Positions 11,623 to 24,100 of a stretch of DNA of 64,000 nt are shown here, in pieces. How positions within the stretch are numbered: position 1 is the first letter of the stretch; the number at the start of each line of letters is the position of its first letter. Made by a program: the position numbers and the translations under genes. This DNA is from Ustilago trichophora. Taxonomy: Eukaryota > Basidiomycota > Ustilaginomycetes > Ustilaginales > Ustilaginaceae. The notes under the pieces were generated by a model that worked only from the letters and a program-made list of their open reading frames with translations, was not told the origin of the DNA and made no database searches. Location of the stretch: assembly GCA_900323505.1 (NCBI GenBank), contig OOIN01000015.1:248001-312000 (forward strand). Direction: 5' to 3'.

Positions 11623-12308
11623 GGTGGACAGTCTCTGGTGGTGTAGGTACGCTTTCGGATGTGCCGGGAAAGCGTGGGGAAAGGCAAGGGCGTGACGCCG
11701 GCTGCTGTTGAGATCAGGCACCCAAACGTCGGTCAGACGGAGCCCAAGATGTGGCGACTACAACCAAGACAGCATGGAAGCACTGTGAATCCTTCCTTAT
11801 TGTATGTAAAGCTGAGGTGGGATCTATTGCTGCTAGAATCAGTCCTTCAAGGATGAGGTAATGTTGATGGCAAATGCAACGGCGTAAGAGGTAAATGGCC
11901 CGCAGGAGGTGACTATGTTCCTCACTGCTCACTGGCGGATTTTTCGATGTGCGGTGGTAGCCAGTTAGAAAAGAAGAGGTGGATCGTGAGAGATGCGGAC
12001 GATCCGATGAATCCGTGAGCGAAGCTTGAGCAAAAAGGCTGGTAGCTAAGCTAAAAGCGGTCAGACAAGTCCCGAAAACAGATTGAGCGACAGTGGTATC
12101 GTATACGGTGAACCCTTGCAAGTGCAATTAGAAGCACTCGATCAAAGGGCTGAACTGTCGTACCGCTGCTGGTGGTGGTGATGGCGATGGTGGTGGTCAA
12201 GGTATCGACGATAGAAGGGCAAAAGGTAGGCGGTGGAGGATGGAGTGGCGGCACCTTTCGATACCCTAGCCTCTAGTTCGGAAAAGGCCGTTCACCGTTC
12301 TGAAAAGG

Positions 12309-12333
12309 GAGGGCAGGGCAGGGCAGGGCAGGG
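12309..12333. repeat. GGCAG minisatellite
   Basis: About five tandem copies of a five-base unit (GGCAG) in the gene-poor region. Confidence 0.8.
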
Positions 12334-12781
12334 CGAGCGGACGGTCTTTGAAGAATTGCGTTTCATAATGCAGGTCCATAGCAGGCACGGGAAGGTGGGG
12401 AAAAAACGGCACATACAGTACACGAGGCAAATTTTACCCAGACTCCATACAGTAGCCTTGATTTTTTTTTTTGATTTTTTTTTTTTTTTCCAAGCCCTCA
12501 TCCTTTTGAATTTAGCTCCGTGTCTCCGTACGAGCACACTGGTGCTATACAGTACAGCATCACCATCACCACGCCTATGCATCGGCTAGTTTGGACCGAG
12601 AGAGAGAGACATATCTTTGGGCTCGGCTGTACGACCCTGCTCGTTTTACTGTAGCCAAGAGATACGATATGCTGTTCCTGCAGCATCAACAATAGCATTC
12701 TTGACTGCGCAGAACGCAGAAAGCATTACTCATTCGAAGCCTCAAGGGAATCCGAGGCCAGCATTGAAAAATACCACAGTA

Positions 12782-12811
12782 CGGCGACGGTGACGGTGAC
12801 GGTGACGGGAT
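12782..12811. repeat. GGTGAC minisatellite
   Basis: About four to five tandem copies of a six-base unit (GGTGAC). A shorter tract of the same kind on the opposite strand (GTGACC) lies at about 18521-18538. Confidence 0.8.
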
Positions 12812-14987
12812 CCGGAGAAGCCAAGAACCCGCACCGACAGGCTAGGCATAACCTCGATCTCACTTTTTGGAGAGACAGGGAGGGGGAAGGGAAGGGGGAT
12901 CCACTCATGCGCCGAGAGTGCAGCGGGGCAAACATAAACTGACTGTTAATCACTGTAACTTATCTGTACTGTATCCTCTGTGCAGTACCGTCGATTCCTG
13001 CACAGCAAAATCAAGCGGTTGCCTTGTTCTACAGTAGTCACCTTTTCGGTCAAACACCGCGTTGCACAGTTTTGTGTATGTGGAACAAAGAGAGCGCCGA
13101 GAAAAAGGGTCCTGCCTGTCGACAGTGGATTGATGCGAGATTTCGCTTTTCTTTCTCTTTCTTTCTCTCTCTCTCTCTCTCTCTCTCTTTCCTATCATGC
13201 CTCTTTTTTGGCAGAAGCAAGTCGGCACTTTTCCTGCGATTTTGTTGCTAAAAAAACAAAAGGTCTGTCGATGCCAGAAAGTCAGTAATGGAAAAGGAAT
13301 GAAATGGATCGTCGGACCGTCGCTTGCCGTGCTTCGCTGTAAGGAGCTGGCTTAGGCTGAAGGTACGCGAAGACCTCTGCCAAAGAAAACAAAGTGCTTC
13401 CACACTGCTTGTCCACTGGATGGTGTTGTCGGTCTGCTCGGACGCCCCGCCGCTGTACCAATCCACAAGCCGAGCCCGAACAGTATACTGAAACTCAGGC
13501 AGAAGCCTATCATTGTTCCCGAGGTCAAGCAGGACATTCACCCAACCAACCGGGCATCTCAGAATCCCAGACTCTCTGAGACGGTGCTCGAAGGCGTAGT
13601 GACGTCGTGCGCGGAGTTCTTTACAAAAAATGCTTTTTGTACTCTTCTACTCATTTCATTTCATTGAGTACAATGTACGGTATTGAACGGGTTTCGAATT
13701 GCCCCATCCCATTTTTTTTGTAATTGCATTTCCAAAGGCAAGAACAGAATCGTCCCACATGGTTCGGCATCCCGGCGATTCATCTGAGTCCAAAAAAAAG
13801 GTCTTCACGTACGGCCTATGCTTGCACCACTTGACTTGACTTGACTAGACCTCTCTGTGCTCCGGCTTCCGATTTGGGGGTATGGTGGGATCATCCCAGC
13901 GATCAAGTATGTGAGATTGTGGATGCAGAGTATGAACTGTGTACTAAGCATGATCTAACGATCAATTCGGTGAACGGTGCAAGATCATCCTCCCTGCATG
14001 GCAGAGGATTGACAGGGTCAACTGAAGATCACCCGGATCGCAACGGCCCTTTTCGCAAAATTGGCCATTTTGGTGGCTGTCTCAAACGTACGAATTCCTT
14101 TCCCCCACGCTCACATCTATACCGCGGCTCTTGCTCGACCTCCAAACCAGCACTGAGGCGAGATCTTTGAACCGGATCGGGAATAGACCAAAATTGAGAG
14201 ACGCTCGTGCGACATCAACTTGAGAAGGAGGATCGAATTCGAATCGGGAAAGATCGATGGAGAATTTCCGCACAAAAAATGCTTCGCAGGCGAGAAAATT
14301 GGCGGCTGCGTTGTTTGAAGTGTCTGTCCCACCAACCTTCACATTTCACAGGAAATTCTCCGGCGGCTGTCAACCTCCTCACATTCAACCAACCGTCTTG
14401 GAAGGCATCTCAATACTAACCGTTCTACACTGATCCGAGAAGTATGATATCATAGCAAACAGCAAATGGCACAAAGTAGGAGAGAGTTGCAGTAAAAACA
14501 GAGCTGATTTTGAGATGGGAATTTCCAACACCTTTCACCTTCTCTCGAACGTTCCGTTCCGATACGGCACGTGTCTCGAGAGACAGCAAAGAGATGATTT
14601 TGGGAACGAGTAACAGTATTATACAGCAGTGCTTGCTTGAAGGAAGAAGCAGAAAAGAGAAGCTCTAAGGATGCGAGTAGGGGACATAGCGACGACTGGA
14701 AAAAAAGGAGAGAAAAACAAATGCAAAGAGGAAAGGGACAACTGCGATGACGAGAGAACCACCATTTGAGAGAGCATCGTGCTTGGACGACAAGCCAAGC
14801 GACTCTGTACTCTCGCCCAAGATTTTTTTCGAGATGAGAAAGGGGGAAACGAAACCTGTATAGTCCGTGATGCGATCGGGGGTGGTGTTGGGAAGTTGTG
14901 AGCGGCCCAGCCTGGCAAAAAGACTATGCGCGGGCGGGCACATCAATCACGGTTTTTTTTTTGGTCTTCTCTCGAGGAGAAGAGAGT

Positions 14988-15353
14988 TTACGACCACCAG
15001 GTGATGGGGACAACACCGGCATCAAGACCGCTAAGCTGCTGGAAGGCTCCAACGCTAAGGTCGAGCGAGCCCCAGTCGCAAGTGGGGCAGGTGTCGGCAA
15101 CGGTAGCCTCGATGGTCTTGCCGTTACCCTGGATCCAGACTTTCTGTCCGCACATGGCATCGTTCATCTGAGCGCTGTTGACAGCTACGATTGGTGTGCT
15201 GTCTGCGTTGACCTGGCCACATGAGCCCATTACCGAGTTTTGGTAGTAATAAGTAGCCTGGCCGGATCCACCGGCACGCTTCTGGGCGGGAGCGGCAGCG
15301 ACAGAGGAGGCAGCGAGGGCCAGGGCGGAAATAGCAAGAGTGGTGAACTGCAT
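14988..15353 (-). CDS. Small secreted double-psi beta-barrel (RlpA/barwin-like) protein
   Basis: This is 121 residues, no intron. The ATG at 15351-15353 was preferred because it begins a clean signal peptide (M-Q-F-T-T-L-A-I, then an Ala-rich hydrophobic core to about residue 21). A Lys-Arg pair at about 25-26 is a likely Kex2 site. The mature part has a DPBB fold signature: Y-Y-Y near the start, S-C-G-Q, A-M-C-G-Q, then D-T-C-P-T-C-D and D-L-S-x-x-A-F near the end. Four cysteines could form two disulphides. Such proteins are common fungal secreted proteins, related to barwin, expansin and RlpA barrels; the substrate is not known. It sits alone in about 9.5 kb of otherwise gene-poor DNA. Confidence 0.85.
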   Translation of the reverse strand: MQFTTLAISALALAASSVAAAPAQKRAGGSGQATYYYQNSVMGSCGQVNADSTPIVAVNSAQMNDAMCGQKVWIQGNGKTIEATVADTCPTCDWGSLDLSVGAFQQLSGLDAGVVPITWWS

Positions 15354-15477
15354 TTTGTAAAAATGGAAGAGTGGGACTCGAAAAGAGTGGGTAGAGAGAT
15401 GTGGATATGTGTGTGAGAGAAGAAGGAAGATTGGTTGGTGGAGAGATAGTGGCATAGATGGTCGTAGAGGTTGGTTC

Positions 15478-15488
15478 CTTTATACTTC
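15478..15488 (-). promoter_or_regulatory. TATA box of the secreted DPBB protein gene
   Basis: Read on the minus strand this is AAGTATAAAGG, about 125-130 bp upstream of the ATG at 15353. Sequence between them is C/T-rich on the minus strand, as in fungal core promoters. Confidence 0.55.
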
Positions 15489-18400
15489 TTGAGGTCGCTC
15501 GACAGCAAGGAGTACGATGTGTACAGCGGACGTAGCAGGCCTTCGCTGTACGTTCTGCCAAAAAGCGAGCACAATAGCGCAGCAGTACCTAGCATCGCTA
15601 CCAGCTACAGTGCACCAACACGCACACTGTAGGAACACGGCTGTTGGTGTAGCACCCACCATACAGCGGCAGCCCAAGTGCCGCTGTACTCGATACACAC
15701 CTTCCCATCTAGGCAAGGCAAGAGCGAAATGGGAAAAGTTTTGCAACCCAACACCTCGTTTTCCAACAGCCACGAGCATCGTCTTGTTTGTCTTTGTTCA
15801 ACCTCGGCAGAACTGGGACCTTCTCTCTCTCTCGTGGGCTTGTGCCACGTCTTTCACGAGTTCTGCAGCGCATGGCCAGTGCGATACGAAAAAAACGAGG
15901 GTATACGAGGGAACAACTTTTGTTCGCGGATCTCGCTCGGTGAGTAACACATGAGCCACAAGATCACAGTGGAGGGGAGAAGAGCCAAAACCGGAATGAC
16001 AAGCAACCGACCTACCTGTGTCTGCAAGCTGACAAGACCAACACCGAAGAGGAAACAAAATGTTGCAACGAGGGTGCATCCCTCGGTCCCTCAACCGTTT
16101 GTGCACCGTAGAACAAGGTAGTTTAGTCGCGTGGCTTTGCTTGCCTTGCTAACTCAGTGACAGTGGTATGTGTACTGTATTTCATGCAATGTTGGGCGAG
16201 GATTTCCTGAAGATCGACAGCTAAACGAGCAACAGCCGAGCCAGAACGAGGTCTTCATCTGTTCATCTTGTTTATTGTCGTCCCCCTGAAAAGCACAAAC
16301 GGTCAGCTTGCCTACTGTACGCAGAGAAATCGAGAAGCGAGGCGGTGCCTGTTCGGTCAAGTTTGAAAGCATCCCGAAAGGTTGCTGCGAATTGCTGTCT
16401 CTTTTCGTCACCACCCTCGGAGCAGACAGGATCTGGGAGGGCTAAATTTGGCGTCCACCCTCGAAATTGCGTTGATTTTCAGGTGCAAAACTTTTTTTGG
16501 TTTCTTTTCTTTCTTTATTTTCTTGGATTTTTCCCACACGCCGGGAATGCAATCTTTCCATACGGGTTAGCAGCTCAGGAAATGAGGCCCACCGGTCGTA
16601 CTCACTGCAAGATGTACTGCTGGTTCGACAAACGAGCTTTGGTGCGAATCCGGCGTCCGGTGTTGACTGCATGACGAACGCCCGATTGCTGACCTGTGGC
16701 TGCGGGTGGGCGTGTACGGCGTGCTGTTGTGGTGTGGGGTGCAGATGTGAAATGCCCGATGGTCAAATTTGGTCTTCTTTCATTGGTTCCTCCTCCTCTC
16801 TCCTCCTCTCGTCCTTTTGAAGGTAGGAAGTGGAGCCGTGGGGAGATTTCAGCCTCGACCTCGAGCAACTGGTTACAGTAGAGCTGAACCTCGGCGCGGC
16901 TTTGTCCGTAGCGCATGCTGCCACTGAAAAGCGCGCGGTGAGTGAAGACTTTTTGCATAACTTTATCCCTCAAACCAGTCAGAGACGAACACCGACATGT
17001 GACAAAAAGAAAGTCGGTCTCCTCCTCCCTCAAGGCGATTCGAGCCAAAGTCGAAGTTCGAGGCATGCACGCTATGGATACTTTTAGGTCGTTGTGCATC
17101 GGGACATTTGTAAAAGCTTTTTTGGAAACCAAGCATAGCATACCCGATGCAGTGTTCCCAACACGCAGCATCATCTTACCGAAACGATGCGAAACAAACC
17201 GAGGTGGGAGCAAGAGATGTCGTGTTGCAGTGTTGTGAGCTTGAATTAGTCGATCGATGAGACGAAACCTGGCCTTTGAGATGCATCGGTGAAGCAGGTG
17301 GTGTCTTTGCGGCGGTGCAAAATGTCCAGCAGATTGATTCGGGGAGGAATCTTTTCCACCCGCGGTAGCGGCGGTTCAACTGATCCCACGCGGTGTCCGG
17401 GATCACAGTATGGCGCTGGGCGGGACAGGACCAGGAGGATGGGGTGGGGCGGGCGATCGGTTTCGGAAGATCCTCGTCTTTCCCTTTTGTTGCTCACACA
17501 CTGAAACCCGCTCAATGCTGGCTGTGCTATGTTGATAGAGCAAATGCTGGAATTTGTCTCAGCTGCTAGGGTAGTAATGCGGTGACGAGAGTCGAGGGCC
17601 ATTTCGCTCTCTTGTATTTTGCAGAACCCAGAGCCGGGTGCACCCCAATATTTTCTGTCCTTTGTTTGACCATGGGCCAAGCTTCCCGTTCCCAAAGTCT
17701 CTGTAGCACTCACCTCCAGCAGTACGCAATCTGCAATCCACACGCCGCAGCACGAGCAAAAGAAACAGCCGGTCGGGAAAGCCACGCATTCCTCTTTCCA
17801 GAGAGCAAGCGGATTTGGTGCATGCTTCCTCCACAACCCCCAAAATGCTCGGTGACATTTTTTTCTATAATTACGATTCGGGGTGACAGCTGAATGCCGA
17901 AAGAATTCGCTCTGCGATGCATGACCGATTCTTTCCCACACACTCATCTTGAATGAGGATGACAGCGTCTTGAGAGTTCGGATTGGCTTTCATTACCCCG
18001 GATCTTGCATGTGATCTCTTGCCAGCAAAAAGAATCCAAGCAGCTTTCGATGCGGATGTATTCGAGTTCGGAGCCATCGAGGGTGCTTCGTCTAAGCTGG
18101 TGATGGTGGTGGGCGAGGCCTCGGCTTGCTCACGTCACATGCGCCTCGACTTGCTTTTTTTTTTCTCGTTTCGACACCGCATTGCTGAGCCTCATCTGTG
18201 TGGTTCCAAAGGGAACCCCACGCCGACCGAAAGCAGTTTTGGTGCGAGATGAGCTCAAGATCTGACTGCGGTAAGTTCGATCTGCTTTCTTGCTGTCCTT
18301 TGAATTTCAAAGAGTGAACAGGGCGGGAAAAAGAAGTCGCCGAGGGCAAGAGGATCGCCAAAAAAATACACCGATGACCCCCACTCACCCTTGTCGACGA

Positions 18401-21180
18401 TCGAAATCTCCCCTCGCATTGTTGTCCAGATCTGAATGAGCAAATGGTGGGTCAGTCGGCTTCGGTACATCTACACAGGGTGATCTGTTAAAGTGAGGTG
18501 CGTTGGGTGAGCTGACATGTGACCGTGACCGTGACCGCAGGCTGCTAGTGTATCAATGTCGGACGATAGGATCACGACGACCGTATTTGAAGAGCGATGG
18601 GGTGAGGGGACATGCCAATTCGTCAGCAATTGGTCGGCGGATCGGGTCCGCAAGAGGATCATGTCGACGTTCGTGGCTGGATTCCAGGCGCCGTGCACTT
18701 GTAGCGGAAGATGCTTCGGAATCGATCGTAGACTTGGATGCTCTATTTGCGAACACCTTGAGTCATGAAAGTAGGCATGAAGCTGGTTCTGGAAGAGCTT
18801 TGACCACATCCCGTGCCTGTCTTTCAGCTTTGTCTGCGTCCTGAAACAGTCAATGTATGAAGGGATTTTTCTTGATCGGCGTCGAGCAACAGCATGCTCG
18901 ACGAGGCTTTCTTTTTTGGCATGTTCACGACACCACTGCGAGCGCATGTGTCGGTCGAAACAATTGTCAGTCGTCGAGTGAATATGGTCTACGCCACGTT
19001 CTGTCTGTTGCTCTAGGGTAGCAGCATGACAAAGAGAACCCCCTCTAGGCGACCAGATAGGCAATCCAAGGTGGACTGGAGGATGACCATTTCTGAAGGC
19101 ATTTCTTGACCACGATTTATGGAATGGAATTTAATTTTCTTTACCCACCAACATCTTTCCACCAGAAATCGACTCTAACATCTTTTCAAAGCTACAGACA
19201 GTTCGCCGATACCCGATCTGAGTTGCGATAAGCCGATCGACTCGTCGAAAAGCAATCGGCCTGCATCATCTGGGCCACACAGAGGCGCACGGTGACGTAA
19301 AGCCAAGTACCAAAGATACAAAGGTGATGAACGACAGCAATGCTGCAAAGCGCGAGTTACAGGCTCTGACAAGTTTGATGGCTGACAGACGCCCAACGCG
19401 ATCTCAAACTCTTCCAACCTTGATGACGATCGACAGACAAGACAAAGTCGGGAAAAATTCCGTTGCGCAAGTTCATAGGCGAGGGCGGATCGACAACTCG
19501 TAGCGAAACAATTGCGAATTGCTACCACGAGCACATGTCCACACACTCCGAGAGCTTTTGACAAGATGCGGAATGTCAAAAGAATGAACGTGGAAAAGAT
19601 TGCGATGTGTGTCAAGGTGTCGATGGTGGTGGTGACAGCAAGATCGATACGAGGCTGTAATTTGGTTTGGGCAAAGGGACAGCTTGCTCGGTTGCGCCCG
19701 CAGAGGAGCATCATTCTGCATGGCACATGCGAATCGGAAAGTGTAAGCGTGGACACGTCAAAAGAATTCGACGTGAAATTTCAGCTGAGAAAACATTGAA
19801 ACGAAGAGCAGCAGGCAAGCACGTTGTGCGACGCGTTGTTCCCACCGCAACACTACATATCTAGAGCGGGGGGAGGAGAGAGATACGATCCCAAGGCTGA
19901 TTTGGCGCCGGTTGTAGTACGGCGGGCCACGAACAAACACCGTCGTATACCGTTGCTGCTGTCGTTTCTCTTGATATGATCAATCACAGCCAAGCCCGCC
20001 AAGCATACTGTACAGTACAGTTGACGGATGCAAGCCGATAGAAACAGAGAAGCGCCAAGAGAAATAGAGCAGTCAAGGAGCGGAGCGGTATGATGGCTCA
20101 AGATCGGCCACACTTGAAGAGAGAGCCAAGAAGAAGAAGAAGAAGAAGATGCAAGAGCAGCAGAGTAGCAGAACGACAGCTGTGCTGTGTTGTTGTAGGT
20201 CGGCGTGCGAATTCCAAGAGTCGGAAGCCTCTCTTGTTGTGTTGTTGTTGCTGACTTGGCCATTTGGAATTGAATTTTCTAAAATTTCAAAAGACAGAAA
20301 GAAACACACAGCGGAGTCAAGCCAAGAAAGAGGCTGCCGATTTCCGGCTGATACAGGAGCACTGCCTCTCTCTCTGTGTGGTGGCCCCTTTCGCCAAACT
20401 AAGCGCGCCGCCCATTTTCGGGTGATTTTCAAGATCGCAGTCTGCTGCCCTGTTCGCGGTCGCACATAAAGTAGACACACACGCAGCCACAGCAAAGTCA
20501 GGGTCTTGGGTCTCAAATCGATTTTGGTCTCTCGCTTTCCTCGTCGCACTGCTGGCTGACTTGCAAAGCCTCAATTTTCTGCCTCCGCTCGCTCGCTCGC
20601 TCGCTCCTCTCTTGGCCTCTTCCTCGCCTCGCCCTTCTACAGTACTCTTTTTTTTTTTGACCCTTTCGTCATCCTCGCACCATCCCAAATCCCATTCTTG
20701 GCCACTCCGGTTTGCGCCTTTGTCGTCGATCTTGACCCTTTCTCCCACATCCTCTTCCACCCCACCATCCTGGGTCCACCCCTCTTCAGCCAACCCCTTA
20801 GAGCTTGGCTTCGTGTCAGAATCTTCATCCCACCTCGCTCGGTCCCTCGTCTCGACCTCTCAGACGCGCCCCACCACTTGTTTCATAGCGAGGATTCGGA
20901 ACACGCGCAGTAGAGTCTCGCCTTCTTCATCGTCAGGTCACATCCAACACAAGCTTCACAACTACACGGACGAACAAAGCTTCCACATCAAACAAACCAG
21001 CGCCCTCTCTCCTCACGAACCTTGTAACGAACATTGCTTTCCCTCTAGCCAAGCTCATTAGCCACAACCCATTCATCATCGCACGACAAGCCATCGGACT
21101 AGCTCAGTAGCCAAACAAACCACATTGCGCCGTCTTAGCCCAAATTCAAGGTCACGAGCGCCTAAGAAATATACAGCATC
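15489..21180. other. Gene-poor region, 5.7 kb
   Basis: No gene could be supported. Long open frames at 16602-17213, 17246-17947, 18471-19064 and 19175-19756 (all minus) have no recognisable domain, erratic composition and competing frames. Motifs TACTGTA/TACAGTA occur at 16173, 16313, 16874, about 20007-20021 and 20638. Simple repeats include an AAG tract (about 20129-20150) and a GCTC tract (about 20586-20606). The last 600 bp, C/T-rich, is probably the promoter and 5' leader of the Skt5-like gene. A non-coding RNA or a multi-exon gene of unknown family cannot be excluded. Confidence 0.45.
20007..20021. promoter_or_regulatory. Nested ACTGTACAGTACAGT motif
   Basis: This contains a perfect 10-bp palindrome (ACTGTACAGT) followed by a partial second copy. 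It is the densest example of a TACAGTA-type motif seen repeatedly in intergenic DNA here. A function as a protein-binding site is inference. Confidence 0.35.
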
Positions 21181-24100
21181 ATGGCGACTCCTGCTTCTTC
21201 AGCGTATGCCTTTCATCACCGCTTCGATGCCGTCCCTGCCAAGGATGCTTCCGCTTCGGCTTCCAATGAACCAGCACCATCTGGCGCGCGTCTGAGCGCA
21301 GAAAATTTCGAGTATCCTGATCTCGACGCTGGCCAATTTTACTCGTCGGCTGCTACCCACACCGCTCCTGCTCCTGCACCTGCCATGTCCAAGCTTCCCG
21401 ACTTTCCCGAGTTCAAGAGCTTCGACAACAAGTCTGATCTCTTTTCCTCCAACAATTTCTTCCAGCAGTACGCCCCTCATCCTGCTGCTTCAGCCGCTCT
21501 GGTCGAACCACAGTCTGCACAGATTGAGGAAAGTCCCTCGGACGAGCAGCTCGATTCCGCAGCAGCAGCAGCAGCAGCATCTCACGACGAGCAGCCACCA
21601 CATCCCGCACCCAGCGTAGCTGCAGCAGCACCAGCTCCCGAGTTGCAACAAGCTTCTGCGTCGCATGTGCCTGCAGAGCAAAGCAGCGCAGCTTCAATTG
21701 GTCAATCGCAACAGCAGCACCAGCAACAGCAGCAGCAGCACCACTCTGAAGTGGCCCACCAACCGCAGCTCGAGCGTCACTTCTCATCAGCCAGCTCATA
21801 CGTCCAGCAGCCTTCGTTGAATGGTACCAGCCACGACTCGCAAGCTCCTTCGCACAACTCGCACACCAGCAGCAATCGCAGCCCTCTTCCCAAACCTCCT
21901 TCGATGCCCAACTCTCCTCCCAGTTACGCCGCACCGCTCAACGGAGCCCTCCATCCACAAAACGAGCAACCTCGCAGTCTTCCCCCTCAAGGCGCGCCTC
22001 AGCCTGCTCCAGCCTTTTCCTTCCCAACACAAGCCGCACCGGCACCGGCACCGGCACCGGCTCCGGCTACGGCACTGGCACCACAGCAGGCCCAGCACCC
22101 AGCGTCTCCACAAAAGACTCTCCCGCACCCTGCTCCTGAGGCGCTTCCCATGGCTGGACTTCGCATCAACGAGGGCGAGCGTTCTGCAGACCCCCAATCT
22201 TCCCCACAGCTTGCTGGCAACCGTGACGAGAACGGCGACCGCATTCGTCCCAGCAGCTTCTTTGGTATGCAGAAACCTTCTGCAGCACTCAACTCGACAG
22301 GTCAACAGGTCCCCGTACCTTCCAGTATGCTCGCCGATGACGATGCTTTCTACCAGGATCAACAGCACCTCAACCAGCCCAATGGCTCGGGCCAGCCTCA
22401 GCAGCGCAACCACGACGCCTTGAACCAAGGCCCTCGCCCCTCCTCCTTCTTTGGCATGGAGGGCGACGCCGCGTCCAGCATGGCACCAGAATCAATCAGT
22501 GTCCCCACCCCTGCAAGCGAGGCTAGTGCACCTGGAACTCGTGGCTCTTCCCTCCGCACCGACTCGGTGCCACGCGGCATCTCCACCGCTGCTGGTGGAA
22601 CTGGCAACGGTCCCATGCCAGCTTCTGGTGGATTTGGCGGTCTCGGACCTGCAGGCGCCAATCGTCCTGCCAGTATCGCCCCTTCTGTGGCCAGCGGCCC
22701 TCTCCTCGACCACAGCCATCTCAAGGTCGGCCAGAAAGCCTCGCTGCTCAGCCATGGAAAGACCCTGGAACTGTACCGCCAGAACGCAAAGAAGACCAAC
22801 GATCCCAACCTCATCTACGAGCTCGCTGTCTTTATGATCGACGCCGCCAAGACCATGGGCACCGACGAGGACGGTGCTCCTGTCACTGCTGTCAACGGTC
22901 CCAACAAGGTCGACACCCAGAAGGAGGAGCTCATCAAGGAGGCTACTGGTTTGCTCAAGAAGATTGCCGACCGAGGTCATCCCGATGCGCAGTACTTCCT
23001 GGCCGACTGCTACGCCAACGGCATCGGTACACGCACCGGTAAGCAAGACTTTGGTCAGGCATACACCTACTTTGTCCTGGCTGCCAAGCATGGTCATCCT
23101 GATGCCGCCTACCGCGCCGGAACCTGCTACGAGAAGGGATGGGGCTGCCGCAAAGACGCTGGCAAGGCGCTCCAGTTCTACCGCAAGTCGGCCGCTCAGA
23201 GTCATCCCGGTGCCATGTACCGTCTCGCTACTGCTGAACTCAATGGTGAGCTTGGTCTCAAGAAGAACGCCAAAGAAGGCGTCAAGTGGCTCAAGCGCTC
23301 TGCTGAGGCCGCCACACCCGAGTTCCCTCACGCTCTCCACGAGCTGGCGCTGCTCCACGAGCGCGGTATCGACAATGTGCTTTTCGTCGACCCCGAGTAC
23401 AGCTGTGAGCTGCTGGCCCAGGCTGGTGAGATGGGCTACGCTCCCAGTGCCTACAAGCTCGGTGTCAACTACGAATACGGACGCATGGGTTGCCCTCAGG
23501 ACGGTGGCCTCAGTATTCACATGTACAACATTGCCGCCCAGCAAAACCACAAGGAGGCATGCTTTGCACTTACCGCATGGTATTTGGTCGGTGCTCCTGG
23601 CATCTTGCCTCAGTCGGATACCGAGGCATATCTGTGGGCCAAGAAGGCTGCCGAGCAAGGACTTGCCAAGGCAGAGTATGCTGTTGGCTATTTTACCGAG
23701 ATGGGAATCGGGACCGTCAAGGACCTCAACGAAGCTAGGGCATGGTACAAGAGAGCCGCCGATCATGGCGACAAGCGTGCCAATCAGCGCATTGCAGCAC
23801 TCCAAGGCCGAGGCGGTCCTACCGGTCTCGCTGGCGTCGGCACTCGAGGTCAAGCCATGTCGCCGCCTCCTGCCAATCGACAGCAGCAGCGCATGGAGCA
23901 GAGGCAAGAGCAGCGCGAGAGCATGGCTGAATTTGGCCGCCGTGCGCAGCCCACCTCGGCACCGTTCCCAGCCAGCGTCACGCAGAGCTCCATGACACCG
24001 AGCACCCAGATGAACTACCCTTCGCCACTTGCGATGCGGGAAGCACAGACAGCTCAACGTGAACAGCAGTATCTGGCCAACGTAGCTGCCAACGAACGAG

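Larger units (their letters stand above)
11623..14987. other. Gene-poor region, 3.4 kb
   Basis: No coding region could be supported on either strand. Features seen are: a GGCAG minisatellite at about 12309-12333, a GGTGAC minisatellite at about 12782-12811, T-rich stretches at 12463-12490, a CT run at about 13163-13190, and several TACAGTA/TACTGTA motifs (12414, 12448, 12547, 12967, 13030). The right part is the 3' flank of the secreted protein gene at 14988. Open frames of up to about 137 codons look like chance frames: they have no domain, odd composition and overlapping rivals. Confidence 0.5.

Noticed and set aside
17246..17947. 233-codon minus-strand open frame in the gene-poor region
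   Set aside because: No domain, no signal peptide, erratic composition rich in Cys/Trp/Arg, and rival frames of similar length on both strands. It could only be rescued by transcript evidence.
18471..19756. Two minus-strand open frames of 193-197 codons
   Set aside because: No similarity recognised; composition does not match neighbouring real genes.
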